From positions 1 through 46,636 of the forward strand of contig JOHN01000060.1 of NCBI GenBank assembly GCA_000719695.1: DNA of 46,636 nt. The letters are read 5' to 3'. The notes beneath the pieces were generated by a model. The model saw only the letters and a list, made by a program, of their open reading frames with translations, was not told the DNA's origin and ran no database searches. A program made the translations under genes and the position numbers. The stretch comes from Streptomyces sp. NRRL F-6131. Lineage in GTDB: Bacteria; Actinomycetota; Actinomycetes; Streptomycetales; Streptomycetaceae. Below, in pieces: positions 7,632-16,626 of the stretch (the stretch's first letter is position 1; each line of letters starts with the position of its first letter).

Positions 7632-8327
7632 TCAGCCGAGGGCCGAACCGGCCGCTCCCAGGGTGTCGCGCAGCCACTGCTCGACGCCGCCGATGTGGAC
7701 GATCGTCCAGGCCTGGGCGAGGTCGGGTCGGCGGGCGGCGACGGCGTCGAGGATCTGCCGGTGCTGCAGGCGGGTGCGTTCGACGGCGCCCTCCTCGGTC
7801 ATGCCGCGCCAGATCCGGGCCCGCGCGGTGGGGGCGGACAGGCCATCGACGAGCGAGCCGAGCACCGCGTTCCCGGAGCCGGCGGCCAGCCTGCGGTGGA
7901 ACTCCAGGTCGTTCTCGATCAGTTCGTCGAGGGAGGGGTCGTCGCTCAGGCTCGCCAGCACCGCGCCGAGTTCCGCGATGTCCTCGTCCGACATCACGCG
8001 CGCCGCCATGGCGGCCGCCGCCGGCTCCAGGACTCGGCGGACCTCCAGGAACTCCAGCACGGTGTCGTCCTGGTGGAAGTCGACCACGAAGCCGAGTGCG
8101 TCGAGCAGCAGATTGGGTTCCAGGCTGGTCACATACGTGCCGTCGCCCTGGCGCACGTCGAGCACCCTGATCAGCGAGAGCGCCTTGACCGCCTCCCGCA
8201 GGGAGTTGCGAGAGAGGCCGAGCCGCTCGGCGAGGTCGGCCTCCTTCGGGAGCCTCGCCCCCGGCCTCAGCTCCCCGCTGACGATCATGGCTTTGATCTT
8301 CTCGATCGCCTCGTCGGTGACTGGCAC
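7632..8327 (-). CDS. GntR/FadR-subfamily regulator, likely fucose-regulon repressor
   Basis: A 231-residue FadR-type GntR regulator. The N-terminal winged helix (LPKEADLAERLGLSRNSLRE, with GDGTYV in the wing) is followed by an all-helical FCD effector domain whose metal-binding pattern is visible as an Asp/His set (NDLEFHRRL, HRQILDAV, HIGGVEQWL). The GTG at 8327 is preferred because AAGGGGCGGAG lies just upstream; the longer ATG reading adds 15 unlikely residues. It is the last gene on the minus-strand fucose catabolic operon, 75 bases after the lactonase gene. FCD regulators usually bind pathway sugar acids, so L-fuconate or a keto-deoxy acid is a reasonable effector (inference). Its probable target is the CATCSGATG palindrome upstream of the operon. 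Confidence 0.9.
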   Translation of the reverse strand: MPVTDEAIEKIKAMIVSGELRPGARLPKEADLAERLGLSRNSLREAVKALSLIRVLDVRQGDGTYVTSLEPNLLLDALGFVVDFHQDDTVLEFLEVRRVLEPAAAAMAARVMSDEDIAELGAVLASLSDDPSLDELIENDLEFHRRLAAGSGNAVLGSLVDGLSAPTARARIWRGMTEEGAVERTRLQHRQILDAVAARRPDLAQAWTIVHIGGVEQWLRDTLGAAGSALG

Positions 8328-8402
8328 GTGCTCCGCCCCTTCAATGGTCCGATCTCTACAGAATAGACCCACCCCGGTTCGACCGGGCAGGTCCGCGGCA
8401 CC

Positions 8403-9245
8403 TCAGAGGCCGTAGACGCGGGCCGCGTTGTCGTGGAACACGGCAGACCTCTCCGCAGGGCTCAGCCCGTCCGTGAGGTGATCGGAGATCCGGAGGACCT
8501 CCGCGTACTCGGCCTCCAGGGTGCACACCGGCCAGTCGGAGCCGAACAGCACCCGCTGCGGGCCGAAGACGTCGAGGGCGGTGTCGGTGTAGGGCCTCAG
8601 GTCCTCGGTCCGCCAGATGCCGGGGTCGGCCTCGGTGACCAGGCCGGAGAGCTTGGCGACGGTGTTGGGCAGGGCCGCGAGACGGCGCAGGTCCCTGGCC
8701 CAGGGGTGGAGCACGCCGGTGGCGATCGGAGGTTTGGCGAGGTGGTCCAGGACGAAGGTCAGGCCGGTGAGCCGGGCCGCGGCCTCGGCGGCGGCCGGCA
8801 ACTGGTGCGGGGTGATCACGAGGTCGTAGACCAGCCCGGCCCCGGCGACGGCGGCGAGCCCGCGCTGGACGTCCTCGCGCAGCAGCCAGTTCGGGTCGGG
8901 CTCCTCCTGGACCTGGTGGCGCAGGCCGACCAGCCGGTCACCGCCGGGGCGTTCGCGCAGCGCCGCGATGGCCTCGGCGACGTCGGGGGCGGTGAGGTCG
9001 GTCCAGCCGACCACGCCGGCGACCAGGTCGCTGCCGGCGGCGAGGGCGAGCAGTTCCGGCGTCTCCTCGGGGACACAGACGGTCTGGACCACGACGGTGC
9101 CGACCACGCCGGTCGTGCGGGCCTCGGCCGCGAGGTCGGCCAGGGCGAAGGACCGCGCGAGCGCCGTGCCGTCGGTCCAGGGCTGCGGGCGTACCGTCAG
9201 GTCCCAGACGTGGTGGTGCGCGTCGATGATCCGCCGGGCCGTCAC
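8403..9245 (-). CDS. Amidohydrolase-family lactonase, probable L-fuconolactonase
   Basis: A 280-residue TIM-barrel amidohydrolase of the COG3618 type. Metal-site motifs are visible: HHH in RRIIDAHHHVW near the start, the histidine in VLDHLAKP and the aspartate in FGSDWPV. The GTG at 9245 overlaps the mutarotase stop by four bases; the longer reading lacks support. In the oxidative fucose route this step opens L-fucono-lactone to L-fuconate. Related enzymes also act on other sugar lactones, and 2-pyrone-4,6-dicarboxylate hydrolases share the fold, so the substrate comes from context: dehydrogenase, dehydratase and mutarotase lie in the same operon. Confidence 0.85.
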   Translation of the reverse strand: MTARRIIDAHHHVWDLTVRPQPWTDGTALARSFALADLAAEARTTGVVGTVVVQTVCVPEETPELLALAAGSDLVAGVVGWTDLTAPDVAEAIAALRERPGGDRLVGLRHQVQEEPDPNWLLREDVQRGLAAVAGAGLVYDLVITPHQLPAAAEAAARLTGLTFVLDHLAKPPIATGVLHPWARDLRRLAALPNTVAKLSGLVTEADPGIWRTEDLRPYTDTALDVFGPQRVLFGSDWPVCTLEAEYAEVLRISDHLTDGLSPAERSAVFHDNAARVYGL

Positions 9246-9553
9246 AGCTGCCACACCACGGGGAGTCCGGCCTCGGCACCGGCCTCGGAGTAGTCGTGGA
9301 CGACATCGAGGAGGCCGGCCATCCGGGCCTGCCAGGCGATGTTGACCGGGAGGTGTTCGAGTTCGGCGAGCAGGCGGGCGTAGTCCTCGCACTCGATGAG
9401 GTGGAACAGCTCGCAGCCGCTGCGCCAGATGGTCCAGGAGGTGACGCCGGCGGCCCCGATGGCGGCGGTGAGCTCGGCGGGCACCGCGCGGTGGGCGGCC
9501 TCGTACTCCTCGATCCGGTCCTCGCGGACGCGGGTGTGCAGGGCGATCCTCAT
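9242..9553 (-). CDS. L-rhamnose/L-fucose mutarotase family protein (RhaM-like)
   Basis: A 103-residue protein of the RhaM/COG3254 family, which interconverts alpha and beta anomers of 6-deoxy sugars. Family features include the start MRIALHTRVREDRIEEYEAA and the WTIWRSGCELFHLIECEDY strand. The ATG overlaps the lutC stop by four bases and its own stop overlaps the lactonase start by four. In this operon it would supply the anomer used by the fucose dehydrogenase. A paralogue lies at 30220-30639. Confidence 0.85.
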   Translation of the reverse strand: MRIALHTRVREDRIEEYEAAHRAVPAELTAAIGAAGVTSWTIWRSGCELFHLIECEDYARLLAELEHLPVNIAWQARMAGLLDVVHDYSEAGAEAGLPVVWQL

Positions 9554-10200
9554 GGCTGCTCCGGCTGGGTGGGGTCGACGACGATGACGTCCAGGGTGCG
9601 GGGGCCGTGCACGCCCTCGACCCGGTCGAGCTCGATGTCGCTGGTGGCGGACGGTCCCGAGACGAAGGTCAGTGGGCGGCTCGGGTCGAGGCGGGCGAGA
9701 GCGCCGGGGACGTCCTCGGCGATCTGCTCGGCGCGGACGATGCAGAGGTGGTAGTCCGGGACGAGGGTGAGGGCGCGTCGGCCCTGGCCCGGACCGGCGT
9801 CGAGCACGATCGTCCCGGTGACGGCGATGCCGGCGGCGGCGAGCGTGACCGCGCCGTCCAGCGCGTCGAGGGCGGGGACGTCGAGCGGTTCCGGATGCCA
9901 CTCCCAACTGCCCTTCGGGAGAGCACTGGTGGGGAAGCCACCGGCGACGGCCAGGCGGCTGACCCCGCGTCGGGTGAGCGCGACGGCAATGGCTTCGCGC
10001 AGACCCGCCGGGTCGGTGCGGGTGACCGCGGCACGGTAGTCGGCGACCCGCTCGGCGAACAGCGCGATCGTGTCCTCACCGGGCTCGACGTGGCTGCGGC
10101 GATATGCGCGCGGGATCGGCACGTCGTCCGGGGTCTCCTGGGCCGGGACGTCGGCGAGGGCGCTGCGTACTCGGGCCAGGATGGCGTCGCGGCTGCTCAT
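9550..10200 (-). CDS. lutC: LutC-like LUD-domain subunit of L-lactate oxidation complex
   Basis: A 216-residue LUD-domain protein. The N-terminus (MSSRDAILARVRSALADVP) and the later LTFVSGPSATSDIELDRVEG motif, with GPRTLDVIVVD close to the end, are typical of LutC. The ATG overlaps the lutB stop by four bases. LutA, LutB and LutC together oxidise L-lactate to pyruvate in organisms such as Bacillus subtilis. Here the complex would consume the L-lactate released by the operon's last fucose step. Confidence 0.88.
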   Translation of the reverse strand: MSSRDAILARVRSALADVPAQETPDDVPIPRAYRRSHVEPGEDTIALFAERVADYRAAVTRTDPAGLREAIAVALTRRGVSRLAVAGGFPTSALPKGSWEWHPEPLDVPALDALDGAVTLAAAGIAVTGTIVLDAGPGQGRRALTLVPDYHLCIVRAEQIAEDVPGALARLDPSRPLTFVSGPSATSDIELDRVEGVHGPRTLDVIVVDPTQPEQP

Positions 10201-11648
10201 CGGCCACCTTCCTTGTTCTTGCGCCACCAGGTGCGGAACGACTCGGCTGCTGGTGGCGGGGTGTCGCGGGTGTCGGACCAGCCGCGCAGCGGGCCCGGCA
10301 GCCGTCCGATGCGTCCGCGGCGGGCGAGGGCGCGACCGCCCAGCGATCCGGCCTTCTGGGCGGCGCCGAACAGCCGGGGGGAGCCGAGCACGGTGGCCGC
10401 GGCCTTCATCGCCAGCGCCTCCGCCCGTTTCGGCTTGGCCTCGACGGCCCGGGCCCGCAGGTGGGCCAGCACCTCCGGGATGTTGATCTTCACCGGGCAG
10501 GCGTCGTAGCAGGCGCCGCACAGGGTGGAGGCGAACGGCAGCGAGGCCGCCTGTTCGATGCCGACCAGTTGAGGGGTGAGGACGGCCCCGATCGGGCCGG
10601 GGTAGACGGAGCCGTAGGCGTGTCCGCCGGTGCGCTCGAAGACGGGGCAGACGTTGAGGCAGGCGGAGCAGCGGATGCAGGCGAGGGCCTGGCGGCCGAC
10701 GGTGTCGGCGAGGGTGTCGGTGCGGCCGTTGTCGAGCAGGACGAGGTGGAACTCCCGCGGCCCGTCGCCCGCCGTGACCCCGGTCCAGGTGGAGGTGTAG
10801 GGGTTCATCCGCTCGCCGGTGGAGGAGCGGGGGAGCAGCTGGAGGAACACCTCCAGGTCGGTCCAGGTGGGGACGACCTTCTCGATGCCCATCACGGTGA
10901 TCAGGGTCTCGGGCAGGGTGAGGCACATCCGGCCGTTGCCCTCGGACTCGACCACGACGACGGTACCGGTGTCGGAGACGGCGAAGTTCGCGCCGGAGAC
11001 GGCGACCTTGGCGTTGAGGAACTTCTCGCGCAGGTGATGGCGGGCCGCCTCGGCGAGTTCGCGCGGGTCGTCACCCAGGTGGTCGGGAGCCGGCCGGCCC
11101 CACTTGCCCATCTCGGCGGCGAACAGGTCGCGGATCTCGGTGCGGCTCAGGTGGATCGCGGGGACCAGGATATGGGAGGGCCGGTCGTCGCCGAGCTGGA
11201 CGATGAGCTCGGCGAGGTCGGTCTCGTAGGCGGTGATCCCGGCCTCGGCCAGGTGCTCGTTGAGCCCGATCTCCTGGGTCGCCATGGATTTGACCTTCAC
11301 GACCTCGCGCTCGCCGGTGGCCCGCACCAGTTCGGTGACGATCCGGTTGGCCTCGGCGGCGTCGGCGGCCCAGTGCACGGTGCCGCCCGCTGCGGTCACC
11401 GACGCCTCCAGCTGTTCGAGGTAGTGGCCGAGGTGGCGGGAGGTGCGCTTCTTGACCGCCTCAGCCGCCTCCCGCAGGGCTTCCCAGTCGTCCAGCTCCG
11501 AAGCCACGGCGAGCCGCTTGTCGCGGATCGTGCCGGTGGCCCGCCGCAGATTGGTGCGCAGCTGGGTGTTCTGCAGCGCGCTCCGGGCGGCGTCGGGGAA
11601 GGCGGGGGAGCCGAGCCAGACGACGCCGCGGTCACCGGGGCCGGTCAT
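10197..11648 (-). CDS. lutB: LutB-like iron-sulfur L-lactate oxidation protein
   Basis: A 483-residue protein with an N-terminal LUD domain and a C-terminal ferredoxin-like region. Cluster cysteines are visible at about 324, 327, 330 and 334 (CIRCSACLNVCP) and 377, 380 and 384 (CGACYDACP). The region FAVSDTGTVVVVESEGNGRM is a family hallmark. The ATG at 11648 overlaps the lutA stop by four bases; the longer open frame runs back into lutA. It is the electron-transferring subunit of the cytoplasmic or membrane-associated LutABC complex. Confidence 0.92.
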   Translation of the reverse strand: MTGPGDRGVVWLGSPAFPDAARSALQNTQLRTNLRRATGTIRDKRLAVASELDDWEALREAAEAVKKRTSRHLGHYLEQLEASVTAAGGTVHWAADAAEANRIVTELVRATGEREVVKVKSMATQEIGLNEHLAEAGITAYETDLAELIVQLGDDRPSHILVPAIHLSRTEIRDLFAAEMGKWGRPAPDHLGDDPRELAEAARHHLREKFLNAKVAVSGANFAVSDTGTVVVVESEGNGRMCLTLPETLITVMGIEKVVPTWTDLEVFLQLLPRSSTGERMNPYTSTWTGVTAGDGPREFHLVLLDNGRTDTLADTVGRQALACIRCSACLNVCPVFERTGGHAYGSVYPGPIGAVLTPQLVGIEQAASLPFASTLCGACYDACPVKINIPEVLAHLRARAVEAKPKRAEALAMKAAATVLGSPRLFGAAQKAGSLGGRALARRGRIGRLPGPLRGWSDTRDTPPPAAESFRTWWRKNKEGGR

Positions 11649-12385
11649 CGGGGTGCTCCTTCGGTGGCGGCGAGAATCTCGGCCAGGTGCATGGCCCGCA
11701 CCGTACTGCCACGGCGGGAGAGTCCGCCGCCGATGTGCATCAGGCAGGAGTTGTCGGCGGCGCACAGCACGTCGGCGCCGGTCTCCAGGACGTCCCGCGC
11801 CTTGTCGGCGAGCATCGCGCTGGAGGTTTCGGCGTTCTTGACCGCGAAGGTGCCGCCGAAGCCGCAGCAGGAGTCGGCGGCCGGGAGGTCCACCAGGTCG
11901 ATGTCCTTCACCGCGCGCAGCAGACGCGCCGGTCGGTCACCGAGGCGCAGCCCGCGCAGCGAGTGGCAGGTGGGGTGGTAGGTGACGCGGTGGGGGAACC
12001 GGGCGCCGACATCGGTGACGCCCAGGACGTCGGTCAGGAACTCGGTGAACTCGTGGACCCGGGGGACGAGTTCGGCGACCTGGCGCTGGAGCGGCGCGGG
12101 CCCGTACTCCTGGGCGAGCACGGGGTGGTTCTCGTGGATCATGCCGGCGCAGGAGGCGGACGGGGTTACCACGGCGTCGTACTCGGCGAAGGTCCGCGCG
12201 AAGCGGGCGACGAGCGGGACGGCGTCGGGGCGGTAGCCGGTGTTGAAATGCATCTGCCCGCAGCAGGTCTGCTCCTGCGGGAACTCGACGGTGTGGCCGA
12301 GGCGTTCCAGCACGGTCACCACCGCCCGGCCGGTTCCGGGGAACATGGTGTCGTTGAAGCAGGTGATGAAGAGGGCGACCCGCAT
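11645..12385 (-). CDS. lutA: LutA-like CCG-domain subunit of L-lactate oxidation complex
   Basis: A 246-residue protein with two cysteine-rich CCG domains, the first with QTCCGQMHFNTGY near residue 40 and the second with DSCCGFGGTF near 170; these bind Fe-S clusters in LutA and GlpC/HdrB-type proteins. Its ATG shares one base with the stop of the aldo/keto reductase gene. It belongs with the following lutB and lutC genes. The lut genes sit in the middle of the fucose pathway genes, so they are clearly part of the same transcript. Confidence 0.9.
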   Translation of the reverse strand: MRVALFITCFNDTMFPGTGRAVVTVLERLGHTVEFPQEQTCCGQMHFNTGYRPDAVPLVARFARTFAEYDAVVTPSASCAGMIHENHPVLAQEYGPAPLQRQVAELVPRVHEFTEFLTDVLGVTDVGARFPHRVTYHPTCHSLRGLRLGDRPARLLRAVKDIDLVDLPAADSCCGFGGTFAVKNAETSSAMLADKARDVLETGADVLCAADNSCLMHIGGGLSRRGSTVRAMHLAEILAATEGAPR

Positions 12386-13377
12386 CAGGCCACCTCCTGG
12401 GGGGTGGGGATGTCGTGGGGGAGGAGCCCCCGCTCCTTGAGCTCCGCCCAGAGCGCGCCCGGGACGGGGTGGCGGAGCATGGCGGCGGCGTCCTCGACCT
12501 CGGCGGCGCTGCGGGTGCCGACCAGGACGCCGGCGACGGCCGGGTGCCCGAACGGGAAGCGCAGGGCGGCGGCGCGCAGCGGCACGCCGTGCCGCTCGCA
12601 GACGGTCTTGAGTTCGGTGGCGCGGGCGAGGAGGTCGGCGGGGGCCGCGGCGTAGTCGAAGGTGGCGCCGGGGCGCGGGTCGGCGAGCAAGCCCGAGTTG
12701 AACACCCCGCCGATGACCACGCCGACGCCGCGCTCGGCGGCGAGCGGCAGCAGCTCGGTGAGTCCCCGCTGGTCGAGCAGGCTGTACCGGCCGGCCAGCA
12801 GCACCACGTCGATGTCGGTCTCGCGGACGAAGCGGGCCGGCAGCCCGGCCTGGTTCATGCCGACGCCGATGGCGCCGAGGACGCCCTCGCCGCGCAGGCG
12901 TTCCAGTTCGGGGTAGGCCTGGTCGAGGGCCTGTTCGGCGTGGTCGTCGGGATCGTGCAGGTAGACGATGTCGATGCGGTCCAGGCCGAGCCGGTTCAGG
13001 CTGTCCTCGATCGAGCGGCGTACTCCCTCGGCGCTGAAGTCCCAGCGGCGGCGATGGGTGGCGGGCACGGCGAAGCCGTTGGCGAGGTCGTCGCCGCCGT
13101 GGAAGGGGACGGGCTCCAGCAGCCGACCGACCTTCGTGGAAAGGGTGAACTCGTCCCGGGGCAGGCCGCGCAGCGCGTCGCCGAGCCGGCGTTCGGAGAG
13201 TCCGAGGCCGTAGTGCGGGGCCGTGTCGAAGTACCGGACGCCGTGGGCCCAGGCGGCAGCCAGGGTCGCGGCGGCCTGGTCGTCGCCCATCGGGGTGAAC
13301 AGGTTGCCGACCCCGGCCGCGCCGAAGGCCAGTTCGCTGACTCGGACCGCCGTGCGGCCGAGCGGGTGCAGGTTCAC
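12385..13377 (-). CDS. Aldo/keto reductase, probable L-fucose dehydrogenase
   Basis: A 330-residue AKR-superfamily oxidoreductase. The catalytic tetrad can be placed: Asp in RYFDTAPHYG, Tyr in the same motif, Lys in STKVGR and His in VYLHDPDDH. The GTG start at 13377 overlaps the SDR stop by four bases. AKR enzymes of this group include L-fucose, D-threo-aldose and pyridoxal dehydrogenases. It would oxidise L-fucose to L-fucono-lactone with NAD(P)+, the first oxidative step, which no other operon gene provides. Substrate is inferred from context. Confidence 0.82.
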   Translation of the reverse strand: MNLHPLGRTAVRVSELAFGAAGVGNLFTPMGDDQAAATLAAAWAHGVRYFDTAPHYGLGLSERRLGDALRGLPRDEFTLSTKVGRLLEPVPFHGGDDLANGFAVPATHRRRWDFSAEGVRRSIEDSLNRLGLDRIDIVYLHDPDDHAEQALDQAYPELERLRGEGVLGAIGVGMNQAGLPARFVRETDIDVVLLAGRYSLLDQRGLTELLPLAAERGVGVVIGGVFNSGLLADPRPGATFDYAAAPADLLARATELKTVCERHGVPLRAAALRFPFGHPAVAGVLVGTRSAAEVEDAAAMLRHPVPGALWAELKERGLLPHDIPTPQEVA

Positions 13378-14135
13378 GGGCGGGGCTCCGGTCGCAGGCG
13401 CAGGCCCGCCATGCCGCCGTCGACCGCGAGGGCGGTCCCGGTGACGCTGGCGGCGGCGGGGGAGGCGAGGTAGGCGATGGCGGCGGCCACTTCGCGCGGG
13501 TCGACCAGGCGGCCGGTGGGCTGGCGGGCGTTGAGTGCGGCGCGTTCGGCGGCCGGGTCGTCCGCGGCGTCCAGCAGCCGGCCGACCCACGGGGTGTCGA
13601 CGGTGCCGGGGTTGACGCAGTTGACCCGGATGCCCTCGCGGATGTGGTCGGCGGCCATGGCCAGGGTGAGCGAGAGGACGGCGCCCTTGGTGGCCGAGTA
13701 GAGGGCGCGCTGCGGCAGGCCGGCGGTGGCGGCGATGGAGCAGGTGTTGACCACCGAGGCGTGGGCCGAGCGGCGCAGGTGCGGCAGGGCGGCCCGGGTG
13801 GTGCGGACGATGCCGAGCACGTTGATGTCCAGCACCCGGTGCCACTGCTCGTCGTCGTTGTCCTCCACGGTGCCGGCGGCGCCGATGCCGGCGTTGTTGA
13901 CCAGGATGTCGATCGCGCCGAACAGCTCGGCCGCCCCCTGAACGGCCGAGCGCACGGAATCGTCGTCGGCGACGTCGGCGGTGAAGCCGTACAGCGGTAC
14001 CTGCGCGCCGGTGGGGTCGAGGTCGAGCACGGCGACCTCGGCGCCGCGCTCGCTGAGCAGTTGGGCGGTGGCCAGGCCGATGCCGGAGGCGCCGCCGGTG
14101 ACGAGGGCGGTGAGCCCGGCGAGGTCGGTCGTCAT
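13374..14135 (-). CDS. Short-chain dehydrogenase, probable 2-keto-3-deoxy-L-fuconate dehydrogenase
   Basis: A 253-residue classical SDR. The nucleotide-binding motif TGGASGIG is near residue 14, NNAG near 84 (ILVNNAGIG), and the catalytic Ser/Tyr/Lys are in CSIAATAG and YSATKGAV. The ATG overlaps the dehydratase stop by four bases. In the oxidative fucose route an SDR converts 2-keto-3-deoxy-L-fuconate to the 2,4-diketo acid, and the FAH hydrolase two genes upstream uses exactly that product. L-fucose dehydrogenases can also be SDRs, so the roles of this gene and the AKR could be swapped. Confidence 0.82.
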   Translation of the reverse strand: MTTDLAGLTALVTGGASGIGLATAQLLSERGAEVAVLDLDPTGAQVPLYGFTADVADDDSVRSAVQGAAELFGAIDILVNNAGIGAAGTVEDNDDEQWHRVLDINVLGIVRTTRAALPHLRRSAHASVVNTCSIAATAGLPQRALYSATKGAVLSLTLAMAADHIREGIRVNCVNPGTVDTPWVGRLLDAADDPAAERAALNARQPTGRLVDPREVAAAIAYLASPAAASVTGTALAVDGGMAGLRLRPEPRP

Positions 14136-15472
14136 GCGTCTGCCTCCGTGTCCGATCCGGCGAGGTCGGCGGCCCAGAAGGCGCCGCCGGGATAGGTGTA
14201 GGTATCGATGGTGGTCGGGTACATGGTGGCCGAGAACCCGGGCGTGGTGGGGGCGCGGTAGTGGCCGTCGGTGATCACGACCGGGTCGAGGAAGTGCTCG
14301 TGGAGGTGGTCGACGAACTCGATGACGCGGTCCTCGGTGGTGCCGGTGAGGGCGACGTAGTCGAACATGGACAGGTGCTGGACGAGCTCGCACAGGCCGA
14401 CCCCGCCGGCGTGCGGGCACACCGGGACGCCGAACTTCGCGGCGAGCAGCAGGATCGCGAGGTTCTCGTTGACGCCGCCGACCCGGGCCGAGTCCAGCTG
14501 GAGGACGTCGATGGCACCGGCCTGGAGCAGCTGCTTGAAGACGATGCGGTTCTGCACGTGCTCGCCGGTGGCGACCTTCACCGGGCTGACCCCGCGCCGG
14601 ATCGTCGCGTGCCCGAGCACGTCGTCGGGGCTGGTGGGCTCCTCGATCCAGTACGGGTCGAACTCCTGCAGCGCCTTGGTCCATTCGATGGCCTCGGCGA
14701 CGTTCCAGCGCTGGTTGGCGTCGATGGCCATCCGGATGTCGGGTCCGACGGCGGCGCGGGCGGTCCGGCAGCGGCGGATGTCGTCCGCGAGGTCGGCGCC
14801 GACCTTCAGTTTGATCTGCCGGAAGCCGTCCGATACGGCCTCGCGGGCGAGGCGGGTCAGCTTCTCGTCGGAGTAGCCGAGCCAGCCGGGGGAGGTGGTG
14901 TAGGCGGGGTAGCCGCGCCGCAGCAGCTCGGCCGCTCGTTCAACGGCGCCCTGCTTGCCCTTGGTCAGCAGCTCCAGGGCCTCCTCGGGGGTCAGCGCGT
15001 CGCTGATGTAGCGGAAGTCGACCTGGCGCACCAGCCAGGCGGGGTCGGCATCGGCGAGGAACTGCCAGACGGGCTTGCCCTCCGCCTTGGCGGCGAGGTC
15101 CCAGACGGCGTTGACGACGGCCCCGATGGCCATGTGCATCACGCCCTTCTCGGGGCCCAGCCAGCGCAGTTGGCTGTCACCGATCAGGTCGCGGTAGAGC
15201 GATCCGGGGTCGGCGCACAGCTCGGCGACCGGGCGTCCGAGGAGGTGCGGGCGCAGCGCGTCGATGGCGGCCACCTGGACGTCGTTGCCGCGTCCGATGG
15301 TGAAGGTGAAGCCGTGGCCCTCGGGTGCGCCGTCGGAGGTCCGCAGCACGACGTAGGCGGCGGAGTAGTCGGGGTCGGGGTTCATCGCGTCGGACCCGTC
15401 CAGCTCCCGTGAGGTGGGGAAGCGGATGTCGAAGGTGTCGACGGCGGTGATCCGTGCGGTGGTTGCGGACAA
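14132..15472 (-). CDS. L-fuconate dehydratase (enolase superfamily)
   Basis: A 446-residue mandelate-racemase-type enolase superfamily protein whose start [20 protein letters not shown] and overall length match L-fuconate dehydratases. Counting from TTG 15472, expected residues are present: Lys 223 in the KLKVG motif, metal ligands Asp 251, Glu 277 and Glu 304 (AIDANQ, IEEPTS, ATGEH) and His 354 (CPHAGG). As I recall, the Xanthomonas enzyme has the same set at a constant offset of three. TTG 15472 has AAAGG seven bases upstream; a GTG at 15487 overlaps the hydrolase stop but lacks a ribosome site. It dehydrates L-fuconate to 2-keto-3-deoxy-L-fuconate. Confidence 0.92.
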   Translation of the reverse strand: MSATTARITAVDTFDIRFPTSRELDGSDAMNPDPDYSAAYVVLRTSDGAPEGHGFTFTIGRGNDVQVAAIDALRPHLLGRPVAELCADPGSLYRDLIGDSQLRWLGPEKGVMHMAIGAVVNAVWDLAAKAEGKPVWQFLADADPAWLVRQVDFRYISDALTPEEALELLTKGKQGAVERAAELLRRGYPAYTTSPGWLGYSDEKLTRLAREAVSDGFRQIKLKVGADLADDIRRCRTARAAVGPDIRMAIDANQRWNVAEAIEWTKALQEFDPYWIEEPTSPDDVLGHATIRRGVSPVKVATGEHVQNRIVFKQLLQAGAIDVLQLDSARVGGVNENLAILLLAAKFGVPVCPHAGGVGLCELVQHLSMFDYVALTGTTEDRVIEFVDHLHEHFLDPVVITDGHYRAPTTPGFSATMYPTTIDTYTYPGGAFWAADLAGSDTEADA

Positions 15473-15483
15473 GGTGCTGCCTT

Positions 15484-16335
15484 TCACGCGTTGCGGAAGG
15501 TCTGGCTCTGGGTGCCGAGGCCGTCGATGGACAGCTCGACGGTGTCGCCCTCACGCAGGTAGGGGGTGCCGGGCAGGCCGAGGGCCACGCCGGCCGGGGT
15601 GCCGGTGTTGATGACGTCGCCGGGGTTCAGCACCATGTACTGGCTGAGGTACCAGATGAGGTACCCGACGTCGAAGATCATGTTCTTGGTGTTGCCGCTC
15701 TGGCGGGTCTCGCCGTTGACAACGAGGCGCAGGCCCAGCGCCCGGGGGTCGCCGGCCTCGTCCGGGGTGACCAACCAGGGGCCGAGGGGGTTGAAGGTCT
15801 CGCAGGACTTGCCGAGGTCCCACTGGGCGGAGTACTCGAGCTGGAACTCGCGCTCGGAGACGTCGTTGCTGATGGCGTAGCCGGCGATGTGGCCGGCCGC
15901 CTCGTCCGGGCTCGCCAGGTATCGGGCCTGCCGGCCGATGACGACGGCGAGCTCGACCTCCCAGTCGGTCTTCACCGAGCCGCGGGGGATGAGGACCTGG
16001 TCGTAGGGGCCGATCACGGTGGACGGGTCCTTCATGAAGACCACCGGCCGCTCCGGTACGGCGGCCCCGGTCTCCTCCGCGTGGTCGCGGTAGTTGAGGC
16101 CGATGCACACCACCTTGCCCGGGCGGGCCACGGGTGCGCCGATCCGCAGGTCGGCCGGGTCGATCAGCGGCAGCGACCCCGCGGCGAGGGCCTCGCGGGC
16201 CCGGTCGAGCCCGCCGGAGGCGAGGAAGGCCCCGTCGATGTCGGCGGTCAGGCCCGCGAGGCCGTGGGCCGCGCCGTCCTCGCCGAGAACCGCCGGAATT
16301 TCTTCCCCCGGTGCGCCGATCCGCAGTAGCTTCAT
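15484..16335 (-). CDS. FAH-family 2,4-diketo-3-deoxy-L-fuconate hydrolase
   Basis: A 283-residue fumarylacetoacetate-hydrolase-fold protein. The metal-site segment ([13 protein letters not shown]), [13 protein letters not shown] and [14 protein letters not shown] are typical. The ATG at 16335 follows AGGAGA. It is the first gene of the operon, although it catalyses the last fucose step: hydrolysis of 2,4-diketo-3-deoxy-L-fuconate to pyruvate and L-lactate. FAH relatives also serve as acylpyruvases, so the assignment rests on the neighbouring fuconate dehydratase and SDR. Confidence 0.88.
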   Translation of the reverse strand: MKLLRIGAPGEEIPAVLGEDGAAHGLAGLTADIDGAFLASGGLDRAREALAAGSLPLIDPADLRIGAPVARPGKVVCIGLNYRDHAEETGAAVPERPVVFMKDPSTVIGPYDQVLIPRGSVKTDWEVELAVVIGRQARYLASPDEAAGHIAGYAISNDVSEREFQLEYSAQWDLGKSCETFNPLGPWLVTPDEAGDPRALGLRLVVNGETRQSGNTKNMIFDVGYLIWYLSQYMVLNPGDVINTGTPAGVALGLPGTPYLREGDTVELSIDGLGTQSQTFRNA

Positions 16336-16393
16336 GTGCTGTCTCCTGTCGTCGTTACGGAGGGCGCAGCCCTTCTGGGCACCGCCGGCAACA

Positions 16394-16403
16394 CATCGGA
16401 TGA
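16394..16403. promoter_or_regulatory. CATCGGATGA operator-like palindrome (site 1)
   Basis: CATCGGATG is a perfect inverted repeat around a central base. This copy lies 15 bases downstream of the -10 of the leftward fucose operon promoter, a typical blocking position. Confidence 0.6.
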
Positions 16404-16418
16404 TTGTGCCGTGCTCCG

Positions 16419-16448
16419 ACCATACGAGCGGCAGTCACATCATTGCAA
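16419..16448 (-). promoter_or_regulatory. Promoter of the fucose catabolic operon
   Basis: On the minus strand TTGCAA (16448-16443) and TATGGT (16424-16419) are 18 bases apart. Operator-like sites 1 and 2 flank it, so a bound repressor would cover both sides of the promoter. Confidence 0.5.
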
Positions 16449-16452
16449 GAAG

Positions 16453-16464
16453 TCATCGGATGTC
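16453..16464. promoter_or_regulatory. CATCGGATG operator-like palindrome (site 2)
   Basis: A second copy (core 16454-16462), just upstream of the leftward -35 element and 60 bases centre to centre from site 1. Confidence 0.6.
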
Positions 16465-16565
16465 TGCTGTCGCGCCAAGCCGGTGCTTTCTTCGTATGGG
16501 CAGGTCAACAGGGTGGGAGCGCCCCTTGAGGCGTGACCTGGATGCCTGGATGTTACGGTTGGGAA

Positions 16566-16575
16566 TCATCCGAGG
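16566..16575. promoter_or_regulatory. Degenerate operator-like site (site 3)
   Basis: TCATCCGAGG keeps the left arm of the palindrome. It follows TGTTACGGT (16551-16559), a possible extended -10 of the rightward transporter promoter; the matching -35 is not convincing. Confidence 0.4.
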
Positions 16576-16626
16576 TCTGCTCTTGTCAGCCTGATGACGG
16601 GCTCGTAAGGTCCTCATTACCGCAAG

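Noticed and set aside
8343..8362. TGGTCCGATC upstream of the GntR gene as a further copy of the fucose operator
   Set aside because: It retains only the CCGAT core and lacks the palindrome, so it is too weak to count without binding data.
10104..11981. A 625-codon plus-strand open frame across lutB and lutA
   Set aside because: It crosses two well-supported overlapping genes and has no ribosome site or recognisable fold.
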